The notes beneath the pieces are model-generated. The model was given only the letters and a program-made list of their open reading frames with translations, was not told the origin of the DNA and made no database searches. Below are positions 7,130 to 13,336 of a DNA stretch of 20,984 nt, one piece after another. Each line of letters starts with the position of its first letter. Position 1 is the first letter of the stretch. The position numbers were made by a program, and so were the translations under genes. The stretch comes from a bacterium. GTDB taxonomy: Bacteria; Fidelibacterota; Marinisomatia; Marinisomatales; JAHJCW01. The DNA lies in assembly GCA_018812885.1 (NCBI GenBank), contig JAHJCW010000259.1:1-20984 (forward strand), written 5' to 3'.

Positions 7130-8077
7130 TTAAAATTTAAATAATTCACTAACAGATCTCCCATTATGAATTCTGTCTATCGCATCAGCGAAAATCTTCC
7201 CTACCGTTACCACTGTAGTATTTGGTAATAATTTTTCTTTTGGGATTACAACTGTATCAGTAAAAATAAACCTGCTAATAGGTGATTTCTTCAATTTCTC
7301 GACAGCGTCGCCCGATAATAATGCGTGTGTTCCTACCATGCTCACGGAAAGAGCACCGTTCTCCATTGCTTTATTGGCGGCATTAATTGCAGTTCCTGCT
7401 GTATCTATGATGTCATCAATAATCAAGACATGTTGGTTCTTAAGTTCACCAATTAAATGCACCGCCTTAGAGCGATTATGACCCGTGCGCCGTTTCTCGA
7501 TTAATGCAAAATTCATATGTAGCCGTTTAGCATATGCCTGACTCATTGATGCAGAACCTACATCAGGAGCCAAAACAACTGTGTTTTCCGGCTTTAATCC
7601 GAGAGCTTTAATTTCCTTTATTAAAACCAAACGGCTATATAAGCCATCAAAAGGAACCTTTGCAAAACCTTGAATTTGTGTCGAGTGTAAATCCATTGAT
7701 ATAATTCTACTTGCGCCCATCACAGAAAATATATCAACCATTGCTCGAGCTGAAATAGGAACGCGCGGTTTGTCTTTTCTGTCTTGCCTGCTATAGCCAA
7801 AATAAGGAATAACAACCGTTACGCGTTCGGCCGATGCTCTAATAGCTGCATCAATCATTAACGCTAGCTCAATGATGTTTTCAGCAGGACTATTTGTCGA
7901 CTGTATGAGATAAACATCGCAACTGCGAATATTTTCCTCAAATTTTACCCATATTTCGCCGTCGGCAAACGTCTTGATAGACATTTCCCCTAATGGTTGC
8001 CCAAGGTTTTCTGCTATTTTATTAGCCAGTTCAGGATTACTGCGACCGGCAAATATTTTCAATTTACTATTTTTCAT
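7130..8077 (-). CDS. prs: Ribose-phosphate pyrophosphokinase (PRPP synthetase)
   Basis: Prs transfers pyrophosphate from ATP to ribose 5-phosphate to make PRPP for nucleotide, His and Trp synthesis. The 315 residues are typical of class I enzymes. Visible motifs are KIFAGRSNPELA at the N-terminus, PYFGYSRQDRK (91-101), DLHSTQIQGF (129-138), the catalytic-loop KRR (195-197) and the PRPP-binding loop DDIIDTAGT (221-229). The segment after LAPD is VGSASMSQAYAKRL (172-185), where many homologues read GGVxRARxxAxxL; this may be a lineage variant. The start is well fixed by the conserved N-terminus, but only 7 nt separate it from the tRNA-Gln 3' end and there is no Shine-Dalgarno. Transcription probably reads through from the tRNA, from its own promoter or from ispE. 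Confidence 0.97.
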   Translation of the reverse strand: MKNSKLKIFAGRSNPELANKIAENLGQPLGEMSIKTFADGEIWVKFEENIRSCDVYLIQSTNSPAENIIELALMIDAAIRASAERVTVVIPYFGYSRQDRKDKPRVPISARAMVDIFSVMGASRIISMDLHSTQIQGFAKVPFDGLYSRLVLIKEIKALGLKPENTVVLAPDVGSASMSQAYAKRLHMNFALIEKRRTGHNRSKAVHLIGELKNQHVLIIDDIIDTAGTAINAANKAMENGALSVSMVGTHALLSGDAVEKLKKSPISRFIFTDTVVIPKEKLLPNTTVVTVGKIFADAIDRIHNGRSVSELFKF

Positions 8078-8084
8078 AATTATG

Positions 8085-8155
8085 CTGAGGAGCAGGGATT
8101 CGAACCCCGATCGCCAGGACCAAAACCTGGTGTCCTACCCTTGGACGACTCCCCA
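8085..8155 (-). tRNA. tRNA-Gln (anticodon TTG)
   Basis: The 71-nt cloverleaf folds fully. The acceptor stem TGGGGAG pairs with CTCCTCA, including the U1-A72 pair typical of tRNA-Gln and one G-T pair. The D-arm lies in CGTCCAAGGGTAGGACA. The anticodon stem is CCAGG/CCTGG around the loop TTTTGGT, giving anticodon TTG. The variable loop has 4 nt and the T-arm is CGGGG-TTCGAAT-CCCTG. The discriminator is G. CCA is not encoded: CAT follows. It sits between ispE and prs on the same strand, and its 3' end is only 7 nt from the prs ATG. Confidence 0.97.
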
Positions 8156-8169
8156 AAATATTTTTGGGT

Positions 8170-8175
8170 ATTATA
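8170..8175 (-). promoter_or_regulatory. Possible -10 box for tRNA-Gln-prs
   Basis: A perfect TATAAT on the minus strand begins 6 nt after the ispE stop codon and ends 14 nt before the tRNA 5' end, a reasonable distance for a tRNA promoter. The best -35 at 17-nt spacing matches the consensus at only 3 of 6 bases (CTACCA), so this is a weak call in AT-rich DNA. If real, it would give tRNA-Gln, prs and the genes after it their own promoter inside the operon. Confidence 0.35.
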
Positions 8176-8184
8176 ATTACAACT

Positions 8185-9030
8185 CTAAATATTGGTAGGT
8201 TTGGTTAGGAAGGTAAGATACTGTTTTTGGAAACGAGACTCAGCTTGTTTTGCTCTAGCTTCATCGTCAAATATACCAAACACAGTCGAGCCGCTTCCCG
8301 ACAAACTGGCATAACTCGCGCCGGCCTTCAATAGACCTTCCTTTATTTCACCAATTTTTGGATATGTTGGAATCACAATCCGTTCAAAATCATTATCAAA
8401 TATCGTATTAGAGAGATTATTTCCCTCTAAAAAGTGCGCAAAGTTAGGTCTGTCTGTGTCATCCTTCAAGTGTTTTTTCAATGCTTTATAGGCCCACGCC
8501 GTGCTAATAAAAATATCAGGAATTACTAATAAATAAAATCCATTGATCGGTTTATTAATTTGTGAAAGAACATCACCGACACCATTGCCTATTTGAGTAC
8601 CACCTAAGATAAAAAATGGTACATCTGCACCAATTTTTACGGCTATCTCCAATAGCTCTCTATTATTAATAGACAAATCATATAACTCTCTCAATCCTTT
8701 TAATACAGCGGCAGCATCGCTTGAACCACCGCCTAGCCCTGCGCCGGATGGAATATTTTTATTTAATTTAATAGATATTCCATCAATTTTAGGAAATTGT
8801 TTTTTTACAGCCCTATAGGCTTGAATACATGTATTGTTCTTGTCTGTTGGGATTTTTGAATCATTTATTTTAATACTCCAATCTCTCGGTTGTTTCTCAA
8901 TCAATATTTGATCGTGTAATTCAAGTTCTTGGAATATAGTATGTATGTTGTGAAGACCATCCTTACGCTGATCTTTAACTTGCAAACCAATATTAACTTT
9001 GGCGTGAGCTTTAAGATCAATGGAATTCAT
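8185..9030 (-). CDS. ispE: 4-diphosphocytidyl-2-C-methyl-D-erythritol kinase
   Basis: IspE is the GHMP-family kinase that phosphorylates CDP-methylerythritol at the 2-hydroxyl in the MEP isoprenoid pathway. The 281 residues are typical. Catalytic Lys11 lies in HAKVNIGL, the ATP-binding glycine loop is PSGAGLGGGSSDAAA (94-108), catalytic Asp136 is in GADVPFF, and motif 3 is SLSGSGSTVFG near the end. In the CDP-binding segment RKDGLHNIHT, the usual Tyr of RxDGYH is Leu26, while His27 is kept. It follows ispF by 5 nt with no visible Shine-Dalgarno. With ispD and ispF it makes three consecutive steps of the pathway. Confidence 0.97.
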   Translation of the reverse strand: MNSIDLKAHAKVNIGLQVKDQRKDGLHNIHTIFQELELHDQILIEKQPRDWSIKINDSKIPTDKNNTCIQAYRAVKKQFPKIDGISIKLNKNIPSGAGLGGGSSDAAAVLKGLRELYDLSINNRELLEIAVKIGADVPFFILGGTQIGNGVGDVLSQINKPINGFYLLVIPDIFISTAWAYKALKKHLKDDTDRPNFAHFLEGNNLSNTIFDNDFERIVIPTYPKIGEIKEGLLKAGASYASLSGSGSTVFGIFDDEARAKQAESRFQKQYLTFLTKPTNI

Positions 9031-9035
9031 ATTTT

Positions 9036-9509
9036 TTATTTGGAAATAGTTACAATTGCTTGTGAAGCCCAGCCATTACTGCTGCCAATTGTACCTAAAT
9101 GATCAACGGTAGTTGCTTTAACAGATATTCTGTCTATCGGAATTCCGATAGTCCTTGATAGATTTTCTCGTATAAATAAAATGTATTTTTTTAATTTAGG
9201 TTTTTGAATAATAACAACACTATCAATGTTATTAATTGTATATCCTTCAGATATAACCCTTTTGATAGATTCCGATAGCAAGTCTAAACTATTTGCGTCT
9301 TTCCATTTATTTTCTTCGCTTGGGAAATAATCACCAAGGTCACCTAAACAAGAAGCGCCCAACACAGCATCAATTATTGCATGTGACAAGGCATCTCCAT
9401 CAGAGTGACCGACAGAACCTTTGTCGCTTGGAATTGTAATACCGGCAATAACTAATTTTCTATTTTCAGCTAATTGGTGCATATCATAGCCGATTCCGGT
9501 TCTAATCAT
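9036..9509 (-). CDS. ispF: 2-C-methyl-D-erythritol 2,4-cyclodiphosphate synthase
   Basis: IspF cyclises the product of IspE to MEcPP, releasing CMP. It is a trimer with a Zn2+ ion in each interface site. The 157 residues are normal. The Zn ligands are Asp9 and His11 in GYDMH and His43 in ALSHAIIDA, preceded by GHSDGDA. The C-terminal CDP/metal segment usually reads ATTTEKLGFTGRGEG; here it is ATTVDHLGTIGSSNG (132-146). The Glu of TTTE is therefore Asp136 and the Arg is Ser143. The start overlaps the end of ispD by 8 nt with GGAGAG upstream, which suggests translational coupling. It is a separate gene, not an IspDF fusion. Confidence 0.96.
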   Translation of the reverse strand: MIRTGIGYDMHQLAENRKLVIAGITIPSDKGSVGHSDGDALSHAIIDAVLGASCLGDLGDYFPSEENKWKDANSLDLLSESIKRVISEGYTINNIDSVVIIQKPKLKKYILFIRENLSRTIGIPIDRISVKATTVDHLGTIGSSNGWASQAIVTISK

Positions 9510-10194
9510 TATTTCTCTCCAATATTAATTCGGCAAGTTTCCAATCGCTTAGCGTTGTAATCTTAAAATTATTAATGCTGCCTTCTACAACAACCATTGA
9601 ATAATTCAACGATTCCAGTAGCGTTGATTCATCAGTAACTAGAATATTATTCTCTTTTGCGTAGGATAAAGCTTTTACTAGTTGACTACTATGAAAGGCT
9701 TGCGGTGTTTGGGCTAACCAAATTTTCGCGCGCGGTATGGTTCTTTTAATTCGGTTATCGTTGATATTAACTTCTTTTACTGTATCATGTGAAGGTATAC
9801 CGGCAATTGCACCATCATTGTTTTTGCAAGCAATAATTGTTTTTTGAATTAAGTCAACGGAAACAAAAGGTCTTGCCGCATCATGCACACATACTATTTC
9901 ACAGTTTGCTGATAGACCAGTAATCCCGGCCAAGACAGAATCTTGCCGCAATTTTCCTCCTTCAACTACCTTTATCTGAGGATTAAGCCTGGATATTTCA
10001 TTCGAAACTGTTTCTTGTAAATCCCTTGGAACCACTAAAACAATTTCATCAACTACTTCACAATCTATAAATTTTTTTAAAGAATATAAATATAATGGTT
10101 TTGTTCCTAATACTTTGAACTGCTTCTTTTCGCCAAACCTTAGACCGGAACCTGCCGCAACAATAACCGCACCGATTTTACACTCTTTTCCCAT
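9502..10194 (-). CDS. ispD: 2-C-methyl-D-erythritol 4-phosphate cytidylyltransferase
   Basis: IspD couples MEP with CTP to form CDP-methylerythritol. The 230 residues are typical. The nucleotide-binding loop is AAGSGLRFGEKKQF (13-26) with Arg19 and Lys24. HDAARPFV carries the metal/ribose-binding part, SHDTVKEV follows, and the MEP-binding Arg is in RTIPRAKIWLAQTPQAF. VTDESTLLE and the late Lys in NFKITT complete the active site. It starts 2 nt after the queA stop codon and its end overlaps ispF by 8 nt, so the queA-ispD-ispF-ispE block is tightly coupled. Confidence 0.97.
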   Translation of the reverse strand: MGKECKIGAVIVAAGSGLRFGEKKQFKVLGTKPLYLYSLKKFIDCEVVDEIVLVVPRDLQETVSNEISRLNPQIKVVEGGKLRQDSVLAGITGLSANCEIVCVHDAARPFVSVDLIQKTIIACKNNDGAIAGIPSHDTVKEVNINDNRIKRTIPRAKIWLAQTPQAFHSSQLVKALSYAKENNILVTDESTLLESLNYSMVVVEGSINNFKITTLSDWKLAELILERNND

Positions 10195-10196
10195 TC

Positions 10197-11249
10197 CTAA
10201 ATAATTAACATTGCATCGCCGTAACTCAAAAAGCGATAGTCATTTTTCTTTGCTTCCTGATATGCTTTTAGTACTAAATCGCGGCCGGCAAAAGCACTGA
10301 CCATCATTAATAGCGTACTCTGCGGTTGGTGAAAATTAGTGATCATGGCATCTACCATTTTAAAATTATACGGAGGGTAGATAAACTTATCAGTCCATCC
10401 TCGTTTCGGACTTACTTGAAAACCTGATACTGCTACTGTTTCTATAGCACGTACTGTCGATGTACCAACTGCTATTACTTTCCTGCGTTTTTTGCGTGCA
10501 GTATTTATTGCTAATGCCGCAGCCGTGGACACATTAAAGAATTCCGAATCCATTTGATGACGATTTAAATCTTCAACCTGCACAGGACGAAAAGTGCCTA
10601 ATCCAATATGTAAGGTTAGATGTTCTCTTTTTACACCTTGTCGTTCAATTTTATCAAGTAATGCTTGTGTAAAATGAAGTCCTGCAGTAGGAGCAGCAAC
10701 CGCTCCTCTTTTATCGGCATACACGGTTTGATAACGAATTTTATCTTTTGGCTCGGATTCGCGTTTTATATAAGGAGGTAGCGGTGATATACCGATGCGT
10801 TCTATTATTGAATACAAATCATCGCCTTCGTGTTCAAATCTTACTACGCGTCCACCGGATACTGTATTGTCAATTACGTCGCAAAATACATTTGGTGCTA
10901 ATTCCAGCTTATTACCGATACGAACTTTACGCGCCGGGCGAACCATAACCTCCCACAAGTCTTCATTCAATTCACGTAATAGAAACACTTCAACTTTGGC
11001 ATCTGTTCGATCTTTTGTTGCGAATAAACGCGCCGGAAACACTTTTGTATTATTCAACAATAATAAGTCATTTTTCCGCATATACTCCGTCACTTCAAAG
11101 AATTTTTTATGCTCTATTTCCCCCGTATCACGATGGAGTACTAATAATTTAGATTGATCGCGGCGCGGCGCAGGATATTCTGCGATAAATTTACTTGGTA
11201 ATGAATAATTAAAATCCGCCAATTTATATTTTTTCTTTTTTTCAATCAT
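10197..11249 (-). CDS. queA: tRNA preQ1(34) S-adenosylmethionine ribosyltransferase-isomerase
   Basis: QueA transfers and isomerises the ribosyl group of SAM onto preQ1 at tRNA position 34 to make epoxyqueuosine. The 350 residues match the family. Recognisable blocks are FNYSLPSKFIAEYPAPRRDQ at the N-terminus, LLLLNNTKVFPARLFA, VRPARKVRIG, YQTVYADKRGAVAAPTAGLHFT, LHIGLGTFRPV, VGTSTVRAIE, TDKFIYPPYNF and ITNFHQPQSTLLMMVSAF. The start overlaps the end of ruvB by 8 nt; a CGAGGT lies about 8 nt upstream. No tgt or preQ1 riboswitch is visible nearby. Pairing of queA with ruvB is common in bacteria. Confidence 0.97.
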   Translation of the reverse strand: MIEKKKKYKLADFNYSLPSKFIAEYPAPRRDQSKLLVLHRDTGEIEHKKFFEVTEYMRKNDLLLLNNTKVFPARLFATKDRTDAKVEVFLLRELNEDLWEVMVRPARKVRIGNKLELAPNVFCDVIDNTVSGGRVVRFEHEGDDLYSIIERIGISPLPPYIKRESEPKDKIRYQTVYADKRGAVAAPTAGLHFTQALLDKIERQGVKREHLTLHIGLGTFRPVQVEDLNRHQMDSEFFNVSTAAALAINTARKKRRKVIAVGTSTVRAIETVAVSGFQVSPKRGWTDKFIYPPYNFKMVDAMITNFHQPQSTLLMMVSAFAGRDLVLKAYQEAKKNDYRFLSYGDAMLII

Positions 11250-12270
11250 TAAACAAACCTCGTTGTAATAGTTTTTGGTTTTTACCTAAAAGTTTAAAAG
11301 CTTTTTCCTGAGCTATTCGCCCTCGGGATGTACGTTGTAGAAATCCTTCTTTTATCAGAAATGGTTCATATACATCTTCGATCGTTGTCGAATCCTCACC
11401 GATAGCAACCGCCAATGAACCTATTCCCACCGGTCCTCCATCAAATTTATCTATTAAAGTAGATAAAATACGCCGGTCCATTTCATCTAATCCCGTATCA
11501 TCAATTCCAAGTATAGTAAGTGATTTTTGTGCAATCTTTTTATTTATCTTACTACTTGCCTTAACCTCTGCATAATCTCTTGTGCGACGTAATATTCGAT
11601 TCGCGATTAGTGGTGTTCCCCGTGAGCGGCGGGCTATTTCCCAAGTACCGTCATCATCAATTTCGATTTCTAAGATTCCCGCTGATCGCTGCACGATATG
11701 AAACAAATCTTCATCACTATAATAATCTACTCTTAATACAACACCGAAGCGATCACGTAGTGGTGACGTTAAATTTCCTAAACGTGTCGTTGCTCCAACA
11801 AGAGTAAATGGCTCTAAATTTAATTGGACACTGCGGGCACCCGGACCTTTATCAATCATAATATCGATGCGGAAATCTTCCATTGCTGAATATAAATATT
11901 CTTCGACAACACTATTCAGTCGATGTATTTCATCGATAAAGAATACATCGCGGTGTTCTAAGTTGGTTAGCATTCCCGCTAAATCTCCTGCGCGATCCAA
12001 AACCGGACCCGACGATGGACGAATATTTACGCTTAATTCTTTAGCAATAATATTAGCTAAAGTGGTTTTCCCGAGTCCCGGCGGTCCAAATAATAATACG
12101 TGGTCAAGCGCTCCCTCTCTTTTATTGGCAGCTTCGATATATACCATTAAGCTTTCAACCAATTCTCTTTGACCAATAAAATCATCAAAATGTGATGGTC
12201 TTAGCGTTTTTTCAACAATTAAATCATCATCATTTGGTATCGGATCGGTTATATGTAATTCGTTAATCAT
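11242..12270 (-). CDS. ruvB: Holliday junction branch-migration ATPase RuvB
   Basis: RuvB is the hexameric AAA+ motor that, with RuvA, drives branch migration of Holliday junctions. The 342 residues are normal. The N-terminal LRPSHFDDFIGQ is typical. Walker A is GPPGLGKTTLA (62-72), Walker B is VFFIDEIHRL (109-118), sensor 1 is GATTRLG, the arginine finger is in SPLRDRFG, and sensor 2 is RSRGTPLIANRILRRTRDYA. The C-terminal winged helix ends in PFLIKEGFLQRTSRGR. It appears to be the first gene of the long operon, 143 nt downstream of the prenyltransferase gene and its terminator. No Shine-Dalgarno is seen before the ATG. ruvA and ruvC are not in this window. Confidence 0.97.
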   Translation of the reverse strand: MINELHITDPIPNDDDLIVEKTLRPSHFDDFIGQRELVESLMVYIEAANKREGALDHVLLFGPPGLGKTTLANIIAKELSVNIRPSSGPVLDRAGDLAGMLTNLEHRDVFFIDEIHRLNSVVEEYLYSAMEDFRIDIMIDKGPGARSVQLNLEPFTLVGATTRLGNLTSPLRDRFGVVLRVDYYSDEDLFHIVQRSAGILEIEIDDDGTWEIARRSRGTPLIANRILRRTRDYAEVKASSKINKKIAQKSLTILGIDDTGLDEMDRRILSTLIDKFDGGPVGIGSLAVAIGEDSTTIEDVYEPFLIKEGFLQRTSRGRIAQEKAFKLLGKNQKLLQRGLFND

Positions 12271-12306
12271 GCGAAATAAATAATAAAAGTGTATATTGAG
12301 GGCGTG

Positions 12307-12336
12307 AAAATACTACTTGGTTTAAAGGGTTTCCAA
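12307..12336 (-). promoter_or_regulatory. Candidate promoter for the ruvB operon
   Basis: On the minus strand TTGGAA (12331-12336, 4/6 to the -35 consensus), an 18-nt spacer and TATTTT (12307-12312, 4/6 to the -10 consensus) lie about 36 nt before the ruvB ATG and just after the preceding terminator. The position is right for the operon promoter. The match is modest and the DNA is AT-rich, so chance is possible. Confidence 0.3.
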
Positions 12337-12347
12337 ATATTGAGTGT

Positions 12348-12385
12348 AAAAAACCTGCTTTATACTTAAAGGGAAGGGGTTTTTC
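12348..12385 (-). terminator. Intrinsic terminator after the UbiA-family gene
   Basis: AAAAACC (12349-12355) pairs with GGTTTTT (12378-12384). Inside it CTTTA (12358-12362) pairs with TAAAG (12367-12371) around a 4-nt loop. On the minus strand the outer stem ends in six T's. It lies about 30 nt after the stop codon of the gene at 12414-13325 and before ruvB, so it separates the uvrA-led unit from the ruvB operon. The internal unpaired stretches make it imperfect. Confidence 0.6.
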
Positions 12386-12413
12386 TATTATATAACCGCT
12401 TTAAATGGTCAGA

Positions 12414-13325
12414 TTAAAAATTTGCAGCTACAATTAAAATAAGAATAATTATGAGAAATGCACTATAGCTGCTTTTATCTTTAAACGCAAAAACGATCGG
12501 ATCGTCTGTCATTTTTCCCTTGTAGGCAACAAGCCACATACGCATTAACCAGTATAATAATATCGGGATTGCTAACCAGATTAGAGCAGGTTGTTTATAT
12601 AAAAGAATAACCTGTTCACTGTTAATATATAGCGCTAAAATTAATAAGGAGACAATTCCACTAGTAATTCCCGCCTTTTGTACAATACCCAAATTAATAA
12701 CAGTATAGCCGCGCCCAATCAATTCCTTTTTGTTATTGTTTTTAATGAGCAATAAATCCGTATAACGTTTCATAAAAGCTAGGCTTAAAAAGAAAAACCA
12801 TGAAAAACCCAACAGCCATGATGAAACTTCAATTCCTGCAGCTAAACCTCCCGCCAACACGCGCAATGTATACAATGCACCCAATATAATAACATCAATA
12901 AATAGCTTTTCCTTCAAATATAGAGTATAACTTGTTGTTACTATTAAATAGGTTAATAACACTACTGTGAATATTTTTGGTAAAAAAACAATCGCTAACA
13001 AATAACCCGCTAGTAGTAAAATAGGTATTACTAGTGTTCCATTAACAACGGATAGTTGGCCGGAGGCAAAAGGTCTGTTCTTTTTCGATGGATGTTTTCT
13101 ATCTGCTTCTAAATCAAATAAATCATTTAAAATATATACTGCAGATGCACACAGACTAAATGAAAAGAATGCAATTACTGTTTGTATAAATAACTGTGGC
13201 TCCAAAATTTTATGTGACATAAATAGCGCCAGAAATAGTAATATGTTTTTAGACCATTGGTAAACTCGTAATGCTTTAATCCATTGTTTAAGTTTTGATC
13301 GTAATATTTTTTTTCCAATTGCCAT
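12414..13325 (-). CDS. UbiA-family prenyltransferase, decaprenyl-phosphate phosphoribosyltransferase-like
   Basis: This 303-residue integral membrane protein has about 8-9 hydrophobic segments. The family motif is NDLFDLEADRKHP (67-79) followed by KKNRPFASG (81-89). This fits the branch that includes the mycobacterial enzyme moving phosphoribose from PRPP to decaprenyl phosphate, better than quinone or heme UbiA enzymes. FMKRYTDL (184-191) and DDPIVFAFKDK (274-284) also fit that branch. The likely reaction is PRPP plus polyprenyl phosphate giving polyprenylphosphoryl-5-phosphoribose on the inner membrane; this is inferred from family resemblance only. It follows the 680-residue membrane protein by 11 nt and is followed by a terminator. 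No epimerase or phosphatase partner lies in the window. It could instead prenylate another acceptor. Confidence 0.85.
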   Translation of the reverse strand: MAIGKKILRSKLKQWIKALRVYQWSKNILLFLALFMSHKILEPQLFIQTVIAFFSFSLCASAVYILNDLFDLEADRKHPSKKNRPFASGQLSVVNGTLVIPILLLAGYLLAIVFLPKIFTVVLLTYLIVTTSYTLYLKEKLFIDVIILGALYTLRVLAGGLAAGIEVSSWLLGFSWFFFLSLAFMKRYTDLLLIKNNNKKELIGRGYTVINLGIVQKAGITSGIVSLLILALYINSEQVILLYKQPALIWLAIPILLYWLMRMWLVAYKGKMTDDPIVFAFKDKSSYSAFLIIILILIVAANF

Positions 13326-13336
13326 CTATCTCAATA

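Noticed and set aside
8085..8155. tRNA-Gln as an integration (att) site
   Set aside because: No integrase gene, no duplicated tRNA 3' end and only housekeeping genes on both sides.
9036..10194. Possible IspDF fusion
   Set aside because: ispD has its own stop codon and ispF its own ATG in a different frame with an 8-nt overlap; they are separate genes.
10197..12413. preQ1 riboswitch controlling queA
   Set aside because: queA starts inside the ruvB end and the region before ruvB shows only a terminator and a possible promoter, with no preQ1-like structure.
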